Position numbers and translations under genes: made by a program
Part shown: piece after piece, positions 1-11,862 of the stretch
How positions within the stretch are numbered: position 1 is the first letter of the stretch
How the letters are laid out: each line of letters begins with the position of its first letter
The notes under the pieces: generated by a model
The model's input: the letters and a program-made list of their open reading frames with translations, nothing else
What the model was told of the DNA's origin: nothing
Database searches by the model: none
From: Scenedesmus sp. ARA3
Lineage: Eukaryota; Chlorophyta; Chlorophyceae; Sphaeropleales; Scenedesmaceae
Direction of reading: 5' to 3'
NCBI GenBank assembly: GCA_004335835.1
Contig: RWJK01001928.1
Location: 1-62,042 of the forward strand
Length of the DNA: 62,042 nucleotides

Positions 1-713
1 ACCTGAAGTCCTCTGCAGGCCCCTTCAAGCAGCCTGCGCCAGGCTTCACCAGCTACGTGAGGGTGCCACCTGCAGGAGGCGCGCATGCCGGCGGTAGCAG
101 CGACGATGCTGCACCTGGCTTCACGGCAAATGCAGACTCCAACATTCCAGGTGCGAGCACCTGTTCTGTTTTATGCATGTTGTATGAGAGTAGCTGCCAG
201 CCAAGTAGCATGTCCTTTCAAGATGAATGGCACTTAAGGTGCTGGCTTTAAAAATACCACAAGCGCATGCATCCCCAACTGCATATGGCAGGTGGTGCTG
301 CTGCACATGCTGTGCGCATATCCACAGCAGCCCAGACCTATGCTGCTGCACGCTGTTGAACAAGGCGCCAATGAGAGTGCAATAACAGCTGCCGCCTGTG
401 CATGCCTTCGATGGTGGAGCAAGCATCAACCCCTGCCCTGCGCTGCACCACACCCACAGGCCACGATATCGCCTGCGGTCAAGCTGATGGGGAGGGCAAC
501 CCGGCAGCCTTCTGCCGCACCTGCGGGGGCATCAGCGCTGTGTGGAACGCATGCCAGCAGCAGCCTGAGTGTAATAATAATAGTCTTCTTGTAAGCCATA
601 CCTTGTCATCGGCATCGGCAACCGCGCCCCGTACGGAGCGGAAACTACGACTATTATTGCGTGAGTGTGTTGCATTCGACATGGAGGGCGCTGACTGCGG
701 CTACCTGAAATAA
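1..713 (+). CDS. PAN/Apple-like cysteine-rich protein, 3' part (5' truncated, probably damaged)
   Basis: This is the C-terminal part of a gene that begins before the window. Exons are <1-150 (reading frame from base 3) and 460-713. The intron 151-459 has a GTGCGAG donor and a CACCCACAG acceptor, and joining in phase 1 gives a continuous protein. Exon 1 ends one Cys-rich module (LKSSAGPFKQPAPGFTSY), followed by a Gly/Ser linker. Exon 2 opens another (CGQADGEGNP, FCRTCGG, CVAFDMEGADCGYLK). The order of cysteines ending in C-x-Y-L-K and an aromatic S-Y is that of PAN/Apple extracellular binding modules, so a secreted or cell-surface adhesion role is likely by family, not shown. Two oddities suggest decay. 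A 96-bp in-frame insertion splits the second module. A TAA at 711-713 cuts it off, although the expected continuation (KGPFKQPAPGFTSY) follows in the same frame to a second TAA at 768-770. PAN assignment is tentative. Confidence 0.55.
566..668. mobile_element. 96-bp terminal-inverted-repeat element with 7-bp direct repeats
   Basis: The direct repeat TGAGTGT occurs at 566-572 and again at 662-668, exactly 96 bp apart. Just inside, AATAATAGTC on the left is matched by its inverse complement GACTATTATT on the right. Direct repeats flanking inverted ends are the mark of a small non-autonomous DNA transposon or introner-like element. The insertion interrupts the PAN-like codon run between the two halves of P-E-C-V-A-F, is a multiple of three, and contains no in-frame stop. 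Exact removal would restore the module. The boundaries do not allow a frame-preserving GT-AG splice: exact excision gives TG-AG or non-canonical ends. It is therefore either retained in the protein or spliced atypically. No second copy was noticed in the window. Confidence 0.5.
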
Positions 714-2530
714 TCCAAGGGGCCCTTCAAGCAGCCTGCGCCAGGCTTCACCAGCTACACGCGCGCGTAATGCGTGCACAGGCTTAACCAAGAAGCTGTG
801 GCGGCGCCAGGTGGGCCGCAACCACAGCTGTAAGCCTAAGCTGGATGGGAGGGGCTGTGAGAATGAGTGCCTTCTACAGGCTTGAACGATAGGAGCTGTA
901 TTCAGCTGTTTGATGGGAGTGGGAAGGGTATCCGTGATCACTTCTGTATGCACGTGCTACTTCCAAGAAAAAACCAAATGATCATTGTGCAGATGGCCAA
1001 GCTCGCTGTTACTGTAACATAAGGGTGGTCAGCTTGCCATGCTCAGCAGGAAAGCATGCTTCTTTTGTCATAGTAAAATCTGTGTCGTTTCTGTAGTGGC
1101 AGCAGTACAGCAGCAGCATTGAACACCTTCAACGTTTTTTTGACATGGGTTGCCCATGGATGGTGGCCTGTGTTGCAGCGCGGAGGATTTGTGGGGTTGC
1201 TTTCTTGCTAGGGGCTGCCAAGCAGCTGTGGCCACTGTGGCCTGCACATGCACAAGTTCTGCAACAGCTGCAGCATTTGGATAGGTCTAGACCTGTGCTT
1301 CAGATCTGAAGTGTGCTGCCGCCAGCAGCAAGCTAAAGACTCCCATATTGCGCATTACTTTGCACTGAATGCGGGCACCCCGTTGGCTGCTTTAGAATGG
1401 ACCGTCATCTGTGCATGTTTTCCCTGTTCAAAAACGGCAATGCGCAGCTGTCGCCATTTGAAGTTGGCTGGCTTCGGCTGCAGCCGCCTGTGTTGGCCAG
1501 CACGTCAACTCTGCACCCTGGTCAGGGCGCAGCCGGTTACTTTGTGCAGCAGCAAGACGTTTTGAAGCTCAGGCTTGCAGCTTTGTTACTTCAGCACAGC
1601 TGCACCCGCATGCAAGTGCCACACGTGGCAAGCAGTACAGGCGCATGGCCATGCACACACTATGCCATGGTGTCAACGCAGTGCATCATGCACGTACATA
1701 AATGGCAAGCTGACTCGAGTTTTTTCATGTTGTGTAATGGGCTTTTTCCTATGGTGTACTGCAGGCCCTGAGGGGGTGCAAACTGGTGCACCTTCAAGGC
1801 TTGGGTTTGGCTTGGGCCCTGTACAGGCCCCAGCCAAGTAGCACGTTGTGGGCTGGGCAGGCATATCGAGACAAAGCACACACAACACATTCAAACAGAC
1901 AGACCCGATTTGTTTTTTCTCCTGCGATCATCAGCAGCTTCGAGTGTTCTCTCTGATTGTCACTCAGGCTGGTGACACCTCCTTAGGTTCCTCTTCTTCC
2001 CGCTGAGGCCATGCGTACAACTAAACACGAGATAATCATGGTTTGGTTTTTGAAACTTGTGCGATATGGGACAAGCATCTGCCGCTCTTGATTGAACGCC
2101 CACGAAGGAAGTCTGTGTTCGTTGTAAGGCTGCCCCAGCAGGGCTGTGGTTCTTTCAACCGACCAATACAAGTTGAGATAATTTTGAAGGCCCAGTCGTA
2201 GAAGTAATTGCCAGGCAGGACCACAAAGGTGCGTACCTTGCCAGTCCGTGCGCCACGACTATCTGGGCAGTGCTGTGCACCTCAGCACGTGCTATTCTGG
2301 GTATCAGCTTGAATTATGTGGTGCTGTTGGTTGGAACAACGTCACAACGCCGCATCCACACCAACGCCTCAAGTTCACCAGCTGGGGCAGCAGCAGCAGC
2401 AGCAGCAGCACTGCTGTCCAGACCCATATACAGGGATGCTCGGTGCCCGAGCATGCCGCCATGATGTTTTAACAAAGCAGAGCACCTGCATCTGAGTTGC
2501 TTGCATGTTGTCAGGCACGTGCACTGCGCC
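714..2530. other. Intergenic / 3' flank of PAN-like gene and 5' flank of hydrolase
   Basis: No convincing exon was found on either strand. The open frames here are short, lack family similarity and carry no plausible splice partners. A TGTAA motif at 1013-1017 is a candidate algal polyadenylation signal for the PAN-like gene. A short CAG run lies near 2391-2411. An unseen 5' exon of the hydrolase gene could lie near 2270-2470, but nothing proves it. Confidence 0.5.
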
Positions 2531-4488
2531 ATGGCCACGTTCAGCTGCACTGGTTGCAGCCTGGCAAGCGGCCTGCCAGGCCAGGGGAGGTGGCCTCTCA
2601 CAAGGCGGGTCGGAGCTCAGTGCTACTACAGCAGCCTCGAAACTCTGCGCTGTGTGTTGCTTCAAGCCCTCAGCATGTTGCTAGCCCTTCGCTGCTCTTG
2701 TCGTTGCTGTCGTCTCATCCTGTGCTCACAACATCTGCTCACAGGCACCAGCTCCATGGCTGTACCTCACATGAATGGGTTGCCTGTGGGCGGCGACACG
2801 CTGTCTTACAACCTGAGCACCATGCAGACCTGCGCAACCTCCCAGCCCTCCCTGCTGATAGATGGCTCCGGCTGGCACGAGCAGCAGGTGTTCTATGCAA
2901 CGGAGCGCGACTACTGCGCCAAGAAGAAGAGCTACGGCACGCAGCAGATGCAGCAGCTGCGCTACGGCAGCGCGCTCGTGCGCATCCCGAAGGTAAGCAG
3001 AATATACAGGTTGCGTGTGCAGTGTCGAGCAGGGATGGAGGCAGCCTGCAGGCAGCACCATTGGTCTGCGGCACCGGCTTTGGTGGCTCGCAGCGCTTGC
3101 TAAGTTGTGCTCCAAGCCAACAGCTGTCTTGCAAGCAAGCGCAGCATCTTGCTTGTCTTGCCGCTTTGCGCACGCGCTGCTGCAAGCAGCGTGGCTGCTG
3201 AACAGCCGGCGTGCATGCGAGCTGCTGCTGTGGCTTAGCATGCCTGCCTGTGCAACAGCTTTCGCCATCTTGCACAAACCAACGCCAACTTGTTCTGGGT
3301 CAGCACACACTCATTTTGCTCCCTAGAGCTGTGCGGGCCGGGCCAGGAATCGGCCAAGTTGTGCTTCAAGCCCGCCAGCTCTCCTGCAAGCAAAAGAAGC
3401 AGCCTGTTGTTCTGCGCGCTTATATCCAGCAGCTGCTTACACATTCTCTGCCTGCAGCTGCGCGAGCCTGGGCAGGAGGCAGCGTACCGCATCCCGTTTG
3501 CAGTGCGTCGCAAGAAGCACATCCAGAAGAATGGGCGCTACTTCATCACGCTGTACGACCACCACACTGGGCGGCCCCTGAAGCTGGAGGACTTTGAGGC
3601 ACAGGTGTGATGCTGCAGGCATGCATATCTGTTTCTGATAACAGTGGTGACATGTTACGTGGGCAGGCCCTCAAGCTGGAGGACTTGGCGGCGCAGATGT
3701 GTTTCAGCAGGCCTGCAGGCTGTTACAACGGCCAGTGTGAAGTGTTGCGTGCCATATGTGTGATAAGTGAGGTCACCACACATGGCGGCCCATCAAGCTG
3801 GAGGACTTTGAGGCGCAGGTGTGTTCGTGCAGATTTGCAACGTGCTGAATGCTCATGGCGCCGCATTTGACAAGTTGTGATTGTAGATCCAGTGGGGGCA
3901 AGGACAGGAGGAAAGGCCTGCAGGCACCTGCACTGCTCAGCAATTGCTCACCATGTGGCACCAGCACAGGGCTCAATTGACACTGCTGGCGGCAGCTGCG
4001 CTGCTTGCTCCGCCTTCTCTGCTTCAGCAACATCTATGTGTCATTCCCGCACTAAACTGGTGCATTCAGGAGTAGGATTTTGGCCTCAAAGCAACTCCGC
4101 CGTCTTTGGCCTGCGCAGGTGAAGGACAAGGCCATCCAGCGCGGCAAGGCAGACAGCCACAGGAACATCACCTCACACGTGCCTGACGTGTTCCGCTGCT
4201 GCTGCGGCGTGCCCAACCAGGAGGGGCGCTGCAGGGAGCCGCACGGTGAGCAAGGGTTGCATGCAGAGCGGGACGGCACAGCATGCATGCAGTGGCAGCA
4301 GAGGCAGCGGCACTCAGCATCGGCATGTCACTGTCTGGTGTCTGCTCGCATTGTGCAGCTTTGGACAGACAGCGGCCTGCCAGCAGCAGCAGGAGCTCCG
4401 CAACTCCACCAAGCGAGGTAACAGGCATCAACGCAGCAACCCAAGGCACGCCACCAGGCTTACTATCATGCGAAACCCGCTATGCTCT

Positions 4489-4520
<32 letters not shown>

Positions 4521-5476
4521 TAGAGCCGAGTGAGGCGCGGCTGCGCTTCCTGGCTGAGGTGAAGGCTGCGGTGCGGGCCAGTGCGCGGCGCGAGCTGGTG
4601 GTGTTTGTGCACGGCTACAACGTCAACTTTGAGGCCTGCATGAAGAGCGCGGCACAGGTGGGTGCACCAGGTTGAGCAGTTGTTTGTGGTCTGTGCACAT
4701 TCAAGTGTGTTGTGCACGGATACCATGTGAACTGTGAGGCCTGCATTAAGAGCGCAGCACAGGTGGGTGCAGGAATTTGTGTAGTTTTGAGGTCAGGCTG
4801 CTGCTGCTGCTTGGCTGGATGTTCTGAGTACATGCAGGCAAGCACATATGTGCGCTGCTGCCGCTGCTGTAACCAAACACCCCCAGCCTGGCCAGCTGGT
4901 GCCTGCAGTCTTCCTGCAAGTTGGTCCTGCTTACTACAAGTGCCTGCTGCTGTGGCTGCCGCTCCTCCCCTGCAGTTGACGTTTGACACAGCCCAGGACT
5001 ACAGCCTGATCGATCTGCCTGGCCGCTTTGAGTACAAGGCGCAGCAGCGCGTGGCTGTGGCATTCGACTGGGCCAGCCACTCGCGCCTGATGGCCTACGG
5101 CTTCGTGCCATGCGTGCAGGTGGGCAGCTGCAAACAAGATGCTGTCAATACAATCGGCAACAGATGTGTGCATGACGTGCCATGTTTTCCTGAATGTACG
5201 CGCCAGGCAGGGCCTGACCATGCTGAAGCATGTGATGTGGCAGTACATGCTGCTTGCGTCTGCGCGCATGCCGTTTGCAGCATACTTCATAGGCACCGCG
5301 TGCTATATCCTACGTCATGTCTGCCTGCTGCCTGCTGGCAGGTGCTGCTGTTCTGCTGCTGCTGCTTAAAGATACAAGGCAAAGGGCAAGTGAGGGTGTT
5401 GCAGCAAGACCCATGTCATAACCTTCTGTGTTTGCAATGGCACTGCGCTCCGCTGGCTGTGCCACCACTACTGCTG

Positions 5477-5523
<47 letters not shown>

Positions 5524-7337
5524 ACAGGATGACAGGGAGAGGGCAGCTGAGGCAGGCCCCAAGCTGGCGCACCTGCTGCTGGACCTGGCAGCAAAGGTGC
5601 GGCACTGCCTGCTTACTGCACAGCACATGCAACTGCAATTCATCAAGCTGCCGTCAACTGTCAGCAGCAGCAAGTACGGTGGCATTGGCTGCCGCCAAAC
5701 TGCGAGTCTGCTGACGTGCAGGAGGTGGGTTCCCACAACAGCAGCTGTCTTGCCGCTGCTCGCAGCTCACGTTGTTCTGCACATGCTGCCCTGTTACGTG
5801 CTTGCTGCTCCGCATCAGATGAAGGAGCTTGAGCTGGAGGGTGTCCCCTGCAACGGCATCCACCTGGTGGCACACAGCATGGGCAACTACGTCACACACT
5901 ACGCGAGTGAGTGCAAGTTGCGTTAATTTCCACAGCATTAAACACAGTTGTCAGCACAGCATGGGCAACTGCGTCACACGCCACACCACTGAGCGGCTCT
6001 GAATGTGCACTGACAGCGCGTGCAGGCGACCCAATTTTTGCAGTGCTGCCGCACGAGCCAGGCACTGCCAATTAAACAGCTAGGTTGCAACCTGTGTGTG
6101 GGTGACCACCCCTCAAATGCCGTGTCCACACGTGTACACTGCATCTCATGTGCAGAAACATGCAAAGGCAGGCAGTTCATTTGGAAATTGCTAAGGCACC
6201 ATGACCCTTGTCACCTCGTCGCAATGCCGACCACTCATGCTGTAATGTGGTATGCTTGTGTTGTGCCGCGCAGTTGAGCACCTTGGCAACAAGCCAGACT
6301 GTGCAGACAACCCCAACACAGCGGCAGCGGCAGCGGCGGCGGCAGCAGCAGCAGCAGCAGCAAGGAGGGCGCCAGACATGGTGACAGAGCTCAGCCTATC
6401 GCCAACATCTTCAGCAGCAGCAGCGGGCTGCTACACAAGCCCAGAGCTGCTGCCACCGCTTGCAACAGTCAGGGAAGAATCAGGATCCTTGAGCAGCAGT
6501 ATGAAAGAGGCAGTGTCTGGCGCATCTGCATCAGCACCCCCAGCTATATCAGAGGAGCCAGACGTAGCAGATATGGCTGCAGGAAACCAGGCGTGCATCT
6601 CGCAGTTTGATGACTCAGCAGGAGAGCTGCTGTCCTGCTCTGACCGCCCCCACTCATTCATTGCGAGCCCCTTTGCACACCCGCACCACAACTGCAGCTC
6701 CCCGCTTCACACACCAGCACCACCATCTGCATCCTCAGCTGCAGCTGGCAGCAGCAGCAGCAATGTCCCAAACGCACCAAAGGCTGGCGTGCTGCCCGTG
6801 CCACATCAGCAGTTCCGCAGCTTTGCAGTGGCTGAGTCTGAGCCGAGTGATGGCGCCAAGCGGCTGGTGCTGTATGACAGTAGCCAGGTGGTGCTGGTGC
6901 ACACGCAGTGCCTCATGCGCAGCAGGGAGGCGCAGCACCTGGTGAGACCGCCGGCGCAGTTGGGCAGGATGACAACTGCTTGTGTTATATGTGCATGCTG
7001 CAGCAGGAGGTCTGCTTGGTGCATGATGTGGTTGATTTTGCTGCTGGCGTTGGCGCAGCAGCAAGGCGCAACAGCGCAGACTGGTGGGATGGGTGCATGA
7101 TGTGGTTGATGCCCTCAGGACAGGGCGGTGGTATGTAAGCCCCCCATCATAGCTGCAGGTAGCTGCTACCTACGACTTGCAGGAGGCGGTTGGAGACCAG
7201 CCAGCACAATAACAGCTCCCCAGCTGCTGATGTAGCTTGCATCTTCCATGCTGCTGCTCCTGCTGGTGTTTGGCTGCCGCAGATGCAGCTGACCAATACG
7301 ATCATCCTAGCAGCAGCTGACGTGTTGCACCATCTCA

Positions 7338-7375
<38 letters not shown>

Positions 7376-8651
7376 TTTGCTGCCGCAGATGCAGCTGACC
7401 AAGACGATCATCCTGGCGGCTGCTGACGTGTCGCGCCACGACCTGGTCAAGACAGTGCGCCAGGTCAAGGTGGGCGCAGCCATGCACGGCACGCCTATGC
7501 CGCACATCACGCTCTACTGCAGCAGGAGAGACCAGGCGCTGGCGGTGTCCAGCGTACTGCGGCTGCTGGGGCTCAAGGTGAGGGCTTGGGTATTTGATGT
7601 TATAACACAACAGTAACATAACATGACATGACATCGACTGACCGCTTGACCAGGCGCTGGCTGTATCCAGCGTGCTGTGCCTGCTGGGGCTCAAGGTGAG
7701 GACTGCGTAACGTGTTTAAAACATGATGCGACGTGACAGCAAGCTTTGAACTTTGCAAGGCGTCACAACCTAAGGATGAGTTCACTGCAGCACGCTAAAG
7801 GGCGCGGGTCGCGGCATCAAGCTGCAGTGCCTTCCAAGCGTGAACGCTACCTGGTTGTGATATCTTCAAGGCATGACGTGCACCGTTACTAATACTGCTG
7901 CTGCCGCTGCTGCTGCTGCAGCGCACTGACGGGCGTGCGGGCTTCTTCCTGCGCAAGCCCCGCTGGTGTGAGGGCCACCTGTTCCACCCCTTCCTCTTCA
8001 ACGACGTCACCAGCGTGGACTGCACTGGTGAGCAGGAATGCACGCATGATGTATGTAGCCCCTGCTGCTGCTGCTGCTGCTGCTGCTGCCGCCGCCATCA
8101 CGGCTGGTTGTTGGGCCAAGCTGTTTAGGGGCACACCAGCCGCTACCTTTTGCCTGTAGGCATGATCCTGCAACATGTTGCAAACCTTTTCCTGCAAGCT
8201 GTTTGCATCCACAACCAATCTTGCAGACCACTGCCTGCAACTGGGTGCCCTGCAAACGTGTTTTCCTGCAGGCTTCTCTGCGGACTGGCTGGGCCACGGC
8301 TACTTCCGGGAGCACCGCCAAGTGCTCACAGACATGAGCCAGGCCTTTACAGGAATCACCAGCACCAAGCTGCGCACCGCGATCAAGGCCGCAAAAGACG
8401 GCGAGCATTGGAAGTGCATGGCCTGCAATGATGTCGTGATCCAGAACAAGAACATCGAGCTGTACACAGTCATGAGTGTGGAGGAGCAGCACGCGCAGCA
8501 GCTGCAGCAGCTGCGGCGGCAGATGCTGGTGCAGCGCGAGACGCTGCAGCAGCTGGCTGGGTGTGAGAGCCTGGCGCAGTGGCAGGCGCGGCAGGCGGCG
8601 CTGGCGGCGATGCAGCAGCTGGTCAGCCCCAGCCAGCGCATGCCGCTGTGA
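2531..8651 (+). CDS. DUF900 family alpha/beta hydrolase
   Basis: Eleven exons: 2531-2992, 3458-3604, 4119-4245, 4524-4657, 4976-5119, 5528-5596, 5819-5906, 6274-6941, 7389-7577, 7922-8027, 8272-8651. All introns are GT-AG with matching phases, giving 837 residues. The start at 2531 is the first ATG of an open run and has a good GCGCCATGG context. ATG 2757, just after a possible acceptor, is the alternative. Visible hydrolase motifs are VHGYN near residue 274 (oxyanion region), AHSMGN with nucleophile Ser381, AAADVSRHD with acid Asp626, and DWLGHGYF with His720, in the order expected for PF05990-type esterase/lipases. Substrate is unknown. A Ser/Ala/Pro-rich insertion of about 200 residues (exon 8) separates the serine from the aspartate. 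The C-terminus is Gln-rich and probably helical. Several introns contain partial copies of the neighbouring exon, listed separately. Family call is firm; the N-terminus is not. Confidence 0.85.
3661..3822 (+). repeat. Two donor-side echoes of hydrolase exon 2
   Basis: The 3' end of exon 2 (about 3567-3610, encoding RPLKLEDFEAQ plus the donor) is repeated at 3661-3700 and 3785-3822 inside the following intron. Both copies retain the run AAGCTGGAGGACTT. The first has lost the GT donor (GCAGATGTG); the second keeps GCAGGTGTG. Confidence 0.85.
4491..4523 (+). repeat. CTG tract forming the exon 4 splice acceptor
   Basis: About ten CTG units run directly into the TAG acceptor of hydrolase exon 4, where a polypyrimidine tract would normally sit. 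Confidence 0.7.
4709..4770 (+). repeat. Donor-side echo of hydrolase exon 4
   Basis: This roughly 60-bp copy still reads VHGYHVNCEACIKSAAQ, against VHGYNVNFEACMKSAAQ in the real exon, and is followed by the same GTGGGTGCA donor context. It lies 50 bp into the next intron. Confidence 0.9.
5471..5527 (+). repeat. Long CTG tract ending in the exon 6 acceptor
   Basis: Around 17 CTG units, with one CTA, run to CTACAG at the start of hydrolase exon 6 (5528). Confidence 0.8.
5955..5990 (+). repeat. Echo of hydrolase exon 7 around the active-site serine
   Basis: CACAGCATGGGCAACT from the catalytic-serine region of exon 7 is repeated in the downstream intron, followed by a diverged GCGTCACACGCC. The copy is degenerate and is not a usable exon. 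Confidence 0.75.
7275..7330 (+). repeat. Acceptor-side echo of hydrolase exon 9
   Basis: The acceptor CTGCCGCAG and the first ~45 bp of exon 9 (MQLTKTIILAAADV in the real copy) are duplicated about 110 bp upstream, with a few substitutions. A CTG tract (about 7343-7372) lies between echo and exon. Confidence 0.9.
7645..7702 (+). repeat. Donor-side echo of hydrolase exon 9
   Basis: The last ~50 bp of exon 9 (DQALAVSSVL.. and the donor AAGGTGAGG) are repeated about 115 bp downstream of the real donor. Exon 9 therefore has echoes on both sides. Confidence 0.9.
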
Positions 8652-10520
8652 GACCGGCAGCAGCAGCAGCAGCATCAAACTGCAGCAGCAGCAGCAGGCG
8701 GCGGCGGCAATGCAGCAGCTGGTCAGCCCTAGCCAGCGCATGTCGCTGGAACTGGCAGCAGCAGCAGCAGCGGCAGCAGCAGGCGATGGTCAGCCCAGCC
8801 AGCGCATGCCGCTGTTGGGGCGATGCTGATGAATGGTGCAGCACTGGCTGCCGCTGGGAGGCTGACAGAATATGGGTCTTTGTCCTTGGCTGACACGTTG
8901 AGTCTTTCTGTGCAGATGTATATGAAGCTGTTTGTATGATGCAGGTGTTATTATCAAACCTTCAGCTTTGGGATTTCAGGAGCAGCAACAGCAGCGGAAC
9001 CAGGTGGTCACCAACGCATGTTGCTGCCATTTATTTGACGTCAACTGGGTGGGAAGTTCTGTGAGAGCGTGGCGTGTGTGTTGCTGCAGCGGCTTGCTGG
9101 GATCAGGCAACTGCATTGGCGTTTGCACTGCACCTGATGCATGAGCTCTTTCAGTTGTTGACGTGCTCATTGCTTTGACGTTCGCTAGTTGAAGCCTTGT
9201 GTGTACCTTCTTCTCTGTATGCTCAAGCACGCAGGTGTAATATGTCCTTTTGTGCTTGCTGCACTGAGGGAGTACATGATTCAGGCGCCACAAACATGGT
9301 GTGTTTCCGTCCTGCAACACCTTCACAACTGCATCTCATCTGCATCTCAGCACTGGTGCCAGCACTCACTTTACAGCATGGTGGTGATCGCCTACATCCA
9401 ATTCATGAAGATCGCTTCATGTCCAGGGTTTTATCGACAGGACTGTGGGCATGCATCGTGTTGACAACAGATACACAACTTCAGACACAGCGGCTGCGTG
9501 TGAGGATGTTTGATGTTTTACTGCGTTGCGGACTTCCTGTGCCATACATCATTGCTCGTCAGCTACCGTCTTACTCACTGTATAACCTATGCAACACGTT
9601 CATGTGTTGTTGGTCTTGCTGGCAGGCGCTGACTGCTGCAAGCTTGTTGTGTCTGCCAGACAGAGGGCCTCTTTGGTGCTACCAGACCTTGCTTCGAGTT
9701 GGTTTGATTGCAAGCACTTTGTGCAGATTCGTTGCAGGTGGGCTTGTTCAGCACTGTTGGTGTGGATTGGTGCGGGCTGGCTTGACACCCATGCCGGCCT
9801 GCAGCCTGCATGGCATAACAGCCTGATGAGCAGACTGGCGATAAGGGCGTACCACATGTGGATGGCGGAAGCAGCGATAGCATAAAGAGTTACTGCGTGA
9901 ATGCAGGTCGGACATTACAAGCAAGCAAGCATAATGCAACGTAACGCCAAGAGACAAGTAGGTGGCGGTGATTTTACTTGTAAATTTACCTGTAACATGT
10001 TGGCGGCAATGATGACGTCATCAGCGGCGTCGACGCCACTGCAGGAAGCCAAAAACCCGCAGCCGCAGCGGATGGTGCAAGGTTACGCTGCGTTATGTCA
10101 ACACCCAGCTTCGTAATCACTCCACTCAACCAAGGAATGGGAGCCCCAATCGAAAGCCAACGAGTGGTTCACAGGGGGAGCACGCATCAAAGAGCAAACC
10201 ATCACCAGCAGAGACACCAGAGGAAACAGCGAAGATATTTCACACACACAACAGTTGAGGAAGGCCGCGACACCATGCATACATGCTATGCTGTCAACCA
10301 GCCTGAGGTGCTGGCCACCATGGCTGACTGTGCGAAGATGTCAAAACATCTGATGGCAAACCGTCGCACAATGGCTGGGCGACACATTGCTGCAGTGCGC
10401 ATTGCGCAGCAAAGAAAAGGAAGCTTCGGACAGCTCTCACTGCAGCACAAGATCTAAGCACACCCACTTGAAAATGTTCAACGGCAACACACCATGCCGC
10501 CGCCGGCGACACCCGCCCCC
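8652..10520. other. Convergent intergenic region / 3' UTRs
   Basis: Between the hydrolase (+) and the RING gene (-). Apart from the 3'-end echoes to about 8825 I see no supportable exon. TGTAA at 9236-9240 is a candidate polyadenylation signal for the hydrolase transcript. The longer open frames around 9200-9830 have no recognisable family and look like chance. Confidence 0.5.
8690..8825 (+). repeat. Two echoes of the hydrolase 3' coding end in the 3' flank
   Basis: The last codons before the stop (GGTCAGCCCCAGCCAGCGCA at about 8619-8640) reappear twice downstream, near 8722-8745 and 8789-8813, each with nearby CAG repeats. The copies lie after the stop codon and would be 3' UTR. Confidence 0.85.
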
Positions 10521-10803
10521 CTACTCCAGCGACACCAGCTGCTCCACGGGCTGCCTGCACACCGCGCAGCCGCGCCCCCGCCAGTCGTAGCGCGCCGCGC
10601 AGGCCCCGCACATGCACAGGTGGCCCGCGTTGCCGTGCACAAACATCACAGTGCGCGGCGCCTCCAGGCACACAATGCACAGCTGCTCCTCCTCTGCCTC
10701 TTCCTCACCAGCACAAGATGCTGCTGCTGCTGCTGCTGATGTTTGGCTGGGTGTCCTGGGTGGCATTGGCGCTGGGGAGGCTGCTCTGCTGGGTGCAGAG
10801 AGC

Positions 10804-10839
<36 letters not shown>

Positions 10840-10946
10840 GACTGCGGCTGGTGTGCTGCCTTCAACCTTGTACCTGCCACTGGCAAGGCAGGGTAACCAG
10901 GTGTGACACAAACGAATGTTATTTGACCAGCACCGCTCCTGCCATC

Positions 10947-10982
<36 letters not shown>

Positions 10983-11830
10983 GCCCTGCTGTGCGCTGCT
11001 GGCTGCTGCAGGGCCTGTGAAGCTGGGGGCCAGCCGCCGCCTCTGAAGCAGCACAGGCCTGCTGCCGCTGCCCTCTTGGTGCAGCCGGCTTGCTACTGCT
11101 GACCTTTCAGCAGCTGCACCTGCCTGTGCTGCGGCCAGCATGTCAGCAGCTGCAGCTGGTGCTGGTGCTGGTGCTGGTGCTGCTGCTGCAACTGCTGCTG
11201 GTGCTGGTGCTGCTGCTGCCGCTGCTGGTGACTGCACGTGTGCCTGTGCTGCTGCTGGTGGCGTGGAAGGTGGCGAGGGGGCTGCAGGTGGGGTGGGTGC
11301 TGGGCTCACATGGCCAAGCAGCGGCAGTGGCTTGCAGCCTGCAAGTCAATGTCACGACAGCAAATCATGCAGGGAAGTTGTCGACACAGGACTGTGGCAA
11401 GCATGATAGCCAGCGGGATGCATGCACAGGTATAACATGCATTTTCCTGTGCAGCACTGTTGCCTGATGCTGGCCTGCAGCAATCATTGTCCTGAGCCAT
11501 CCATGCAGCAAGCAATGCAGCAGTGCTACAAGCATGATCTGTGTGACATGCCACCTAGCAAACACTTCACAGACAATAATGATTTCTAGCTCTACAACTA
11601 CCAGCATGTGATTGTGACGAGTGTCTCAGCAGCTGTCGGCTCGCACGCACCTTGCGGCGAGGGTTCATTTACTGCGGTGCCTGCCCGCCTCACGCTGCTG
11701 CTGCTGCTGCCGCTGCTGCTGCTACGTTCGAGAGCACCAGCTACAGGCGCTGTTCCTGCTCTTGGGCTGAGCACCGTCGGAGCTGCTGCTGGTGCCAATC
11801 CAACTTCCATCACTGATTCTGCTGCTGCTG

Positions 11831-11862
<32 letters not shown>

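Noticed and set aside
4712..5926. Plus-strand open frame of about 404 codons
   Set aside because: It reads through three introns of the hydrolase gene, including Leu runs from the CTG tract; only its exon segments are real.
8476..8829. Alternative frames over the hydrolase C-terminus with Arg/Ser-rich products
   Set aside because: Out of frame with the conserved hydrolase sequence; produced by CAG/GCG repeats.
9197..9826. Open frame of about 209 codons between the hydrolase and RING genes
   Set aside because: It starts at a non-ATG codon, is rich in Cys/Leu/Trp as expected for random GC-rich frames, and has no family signature or splice partners.
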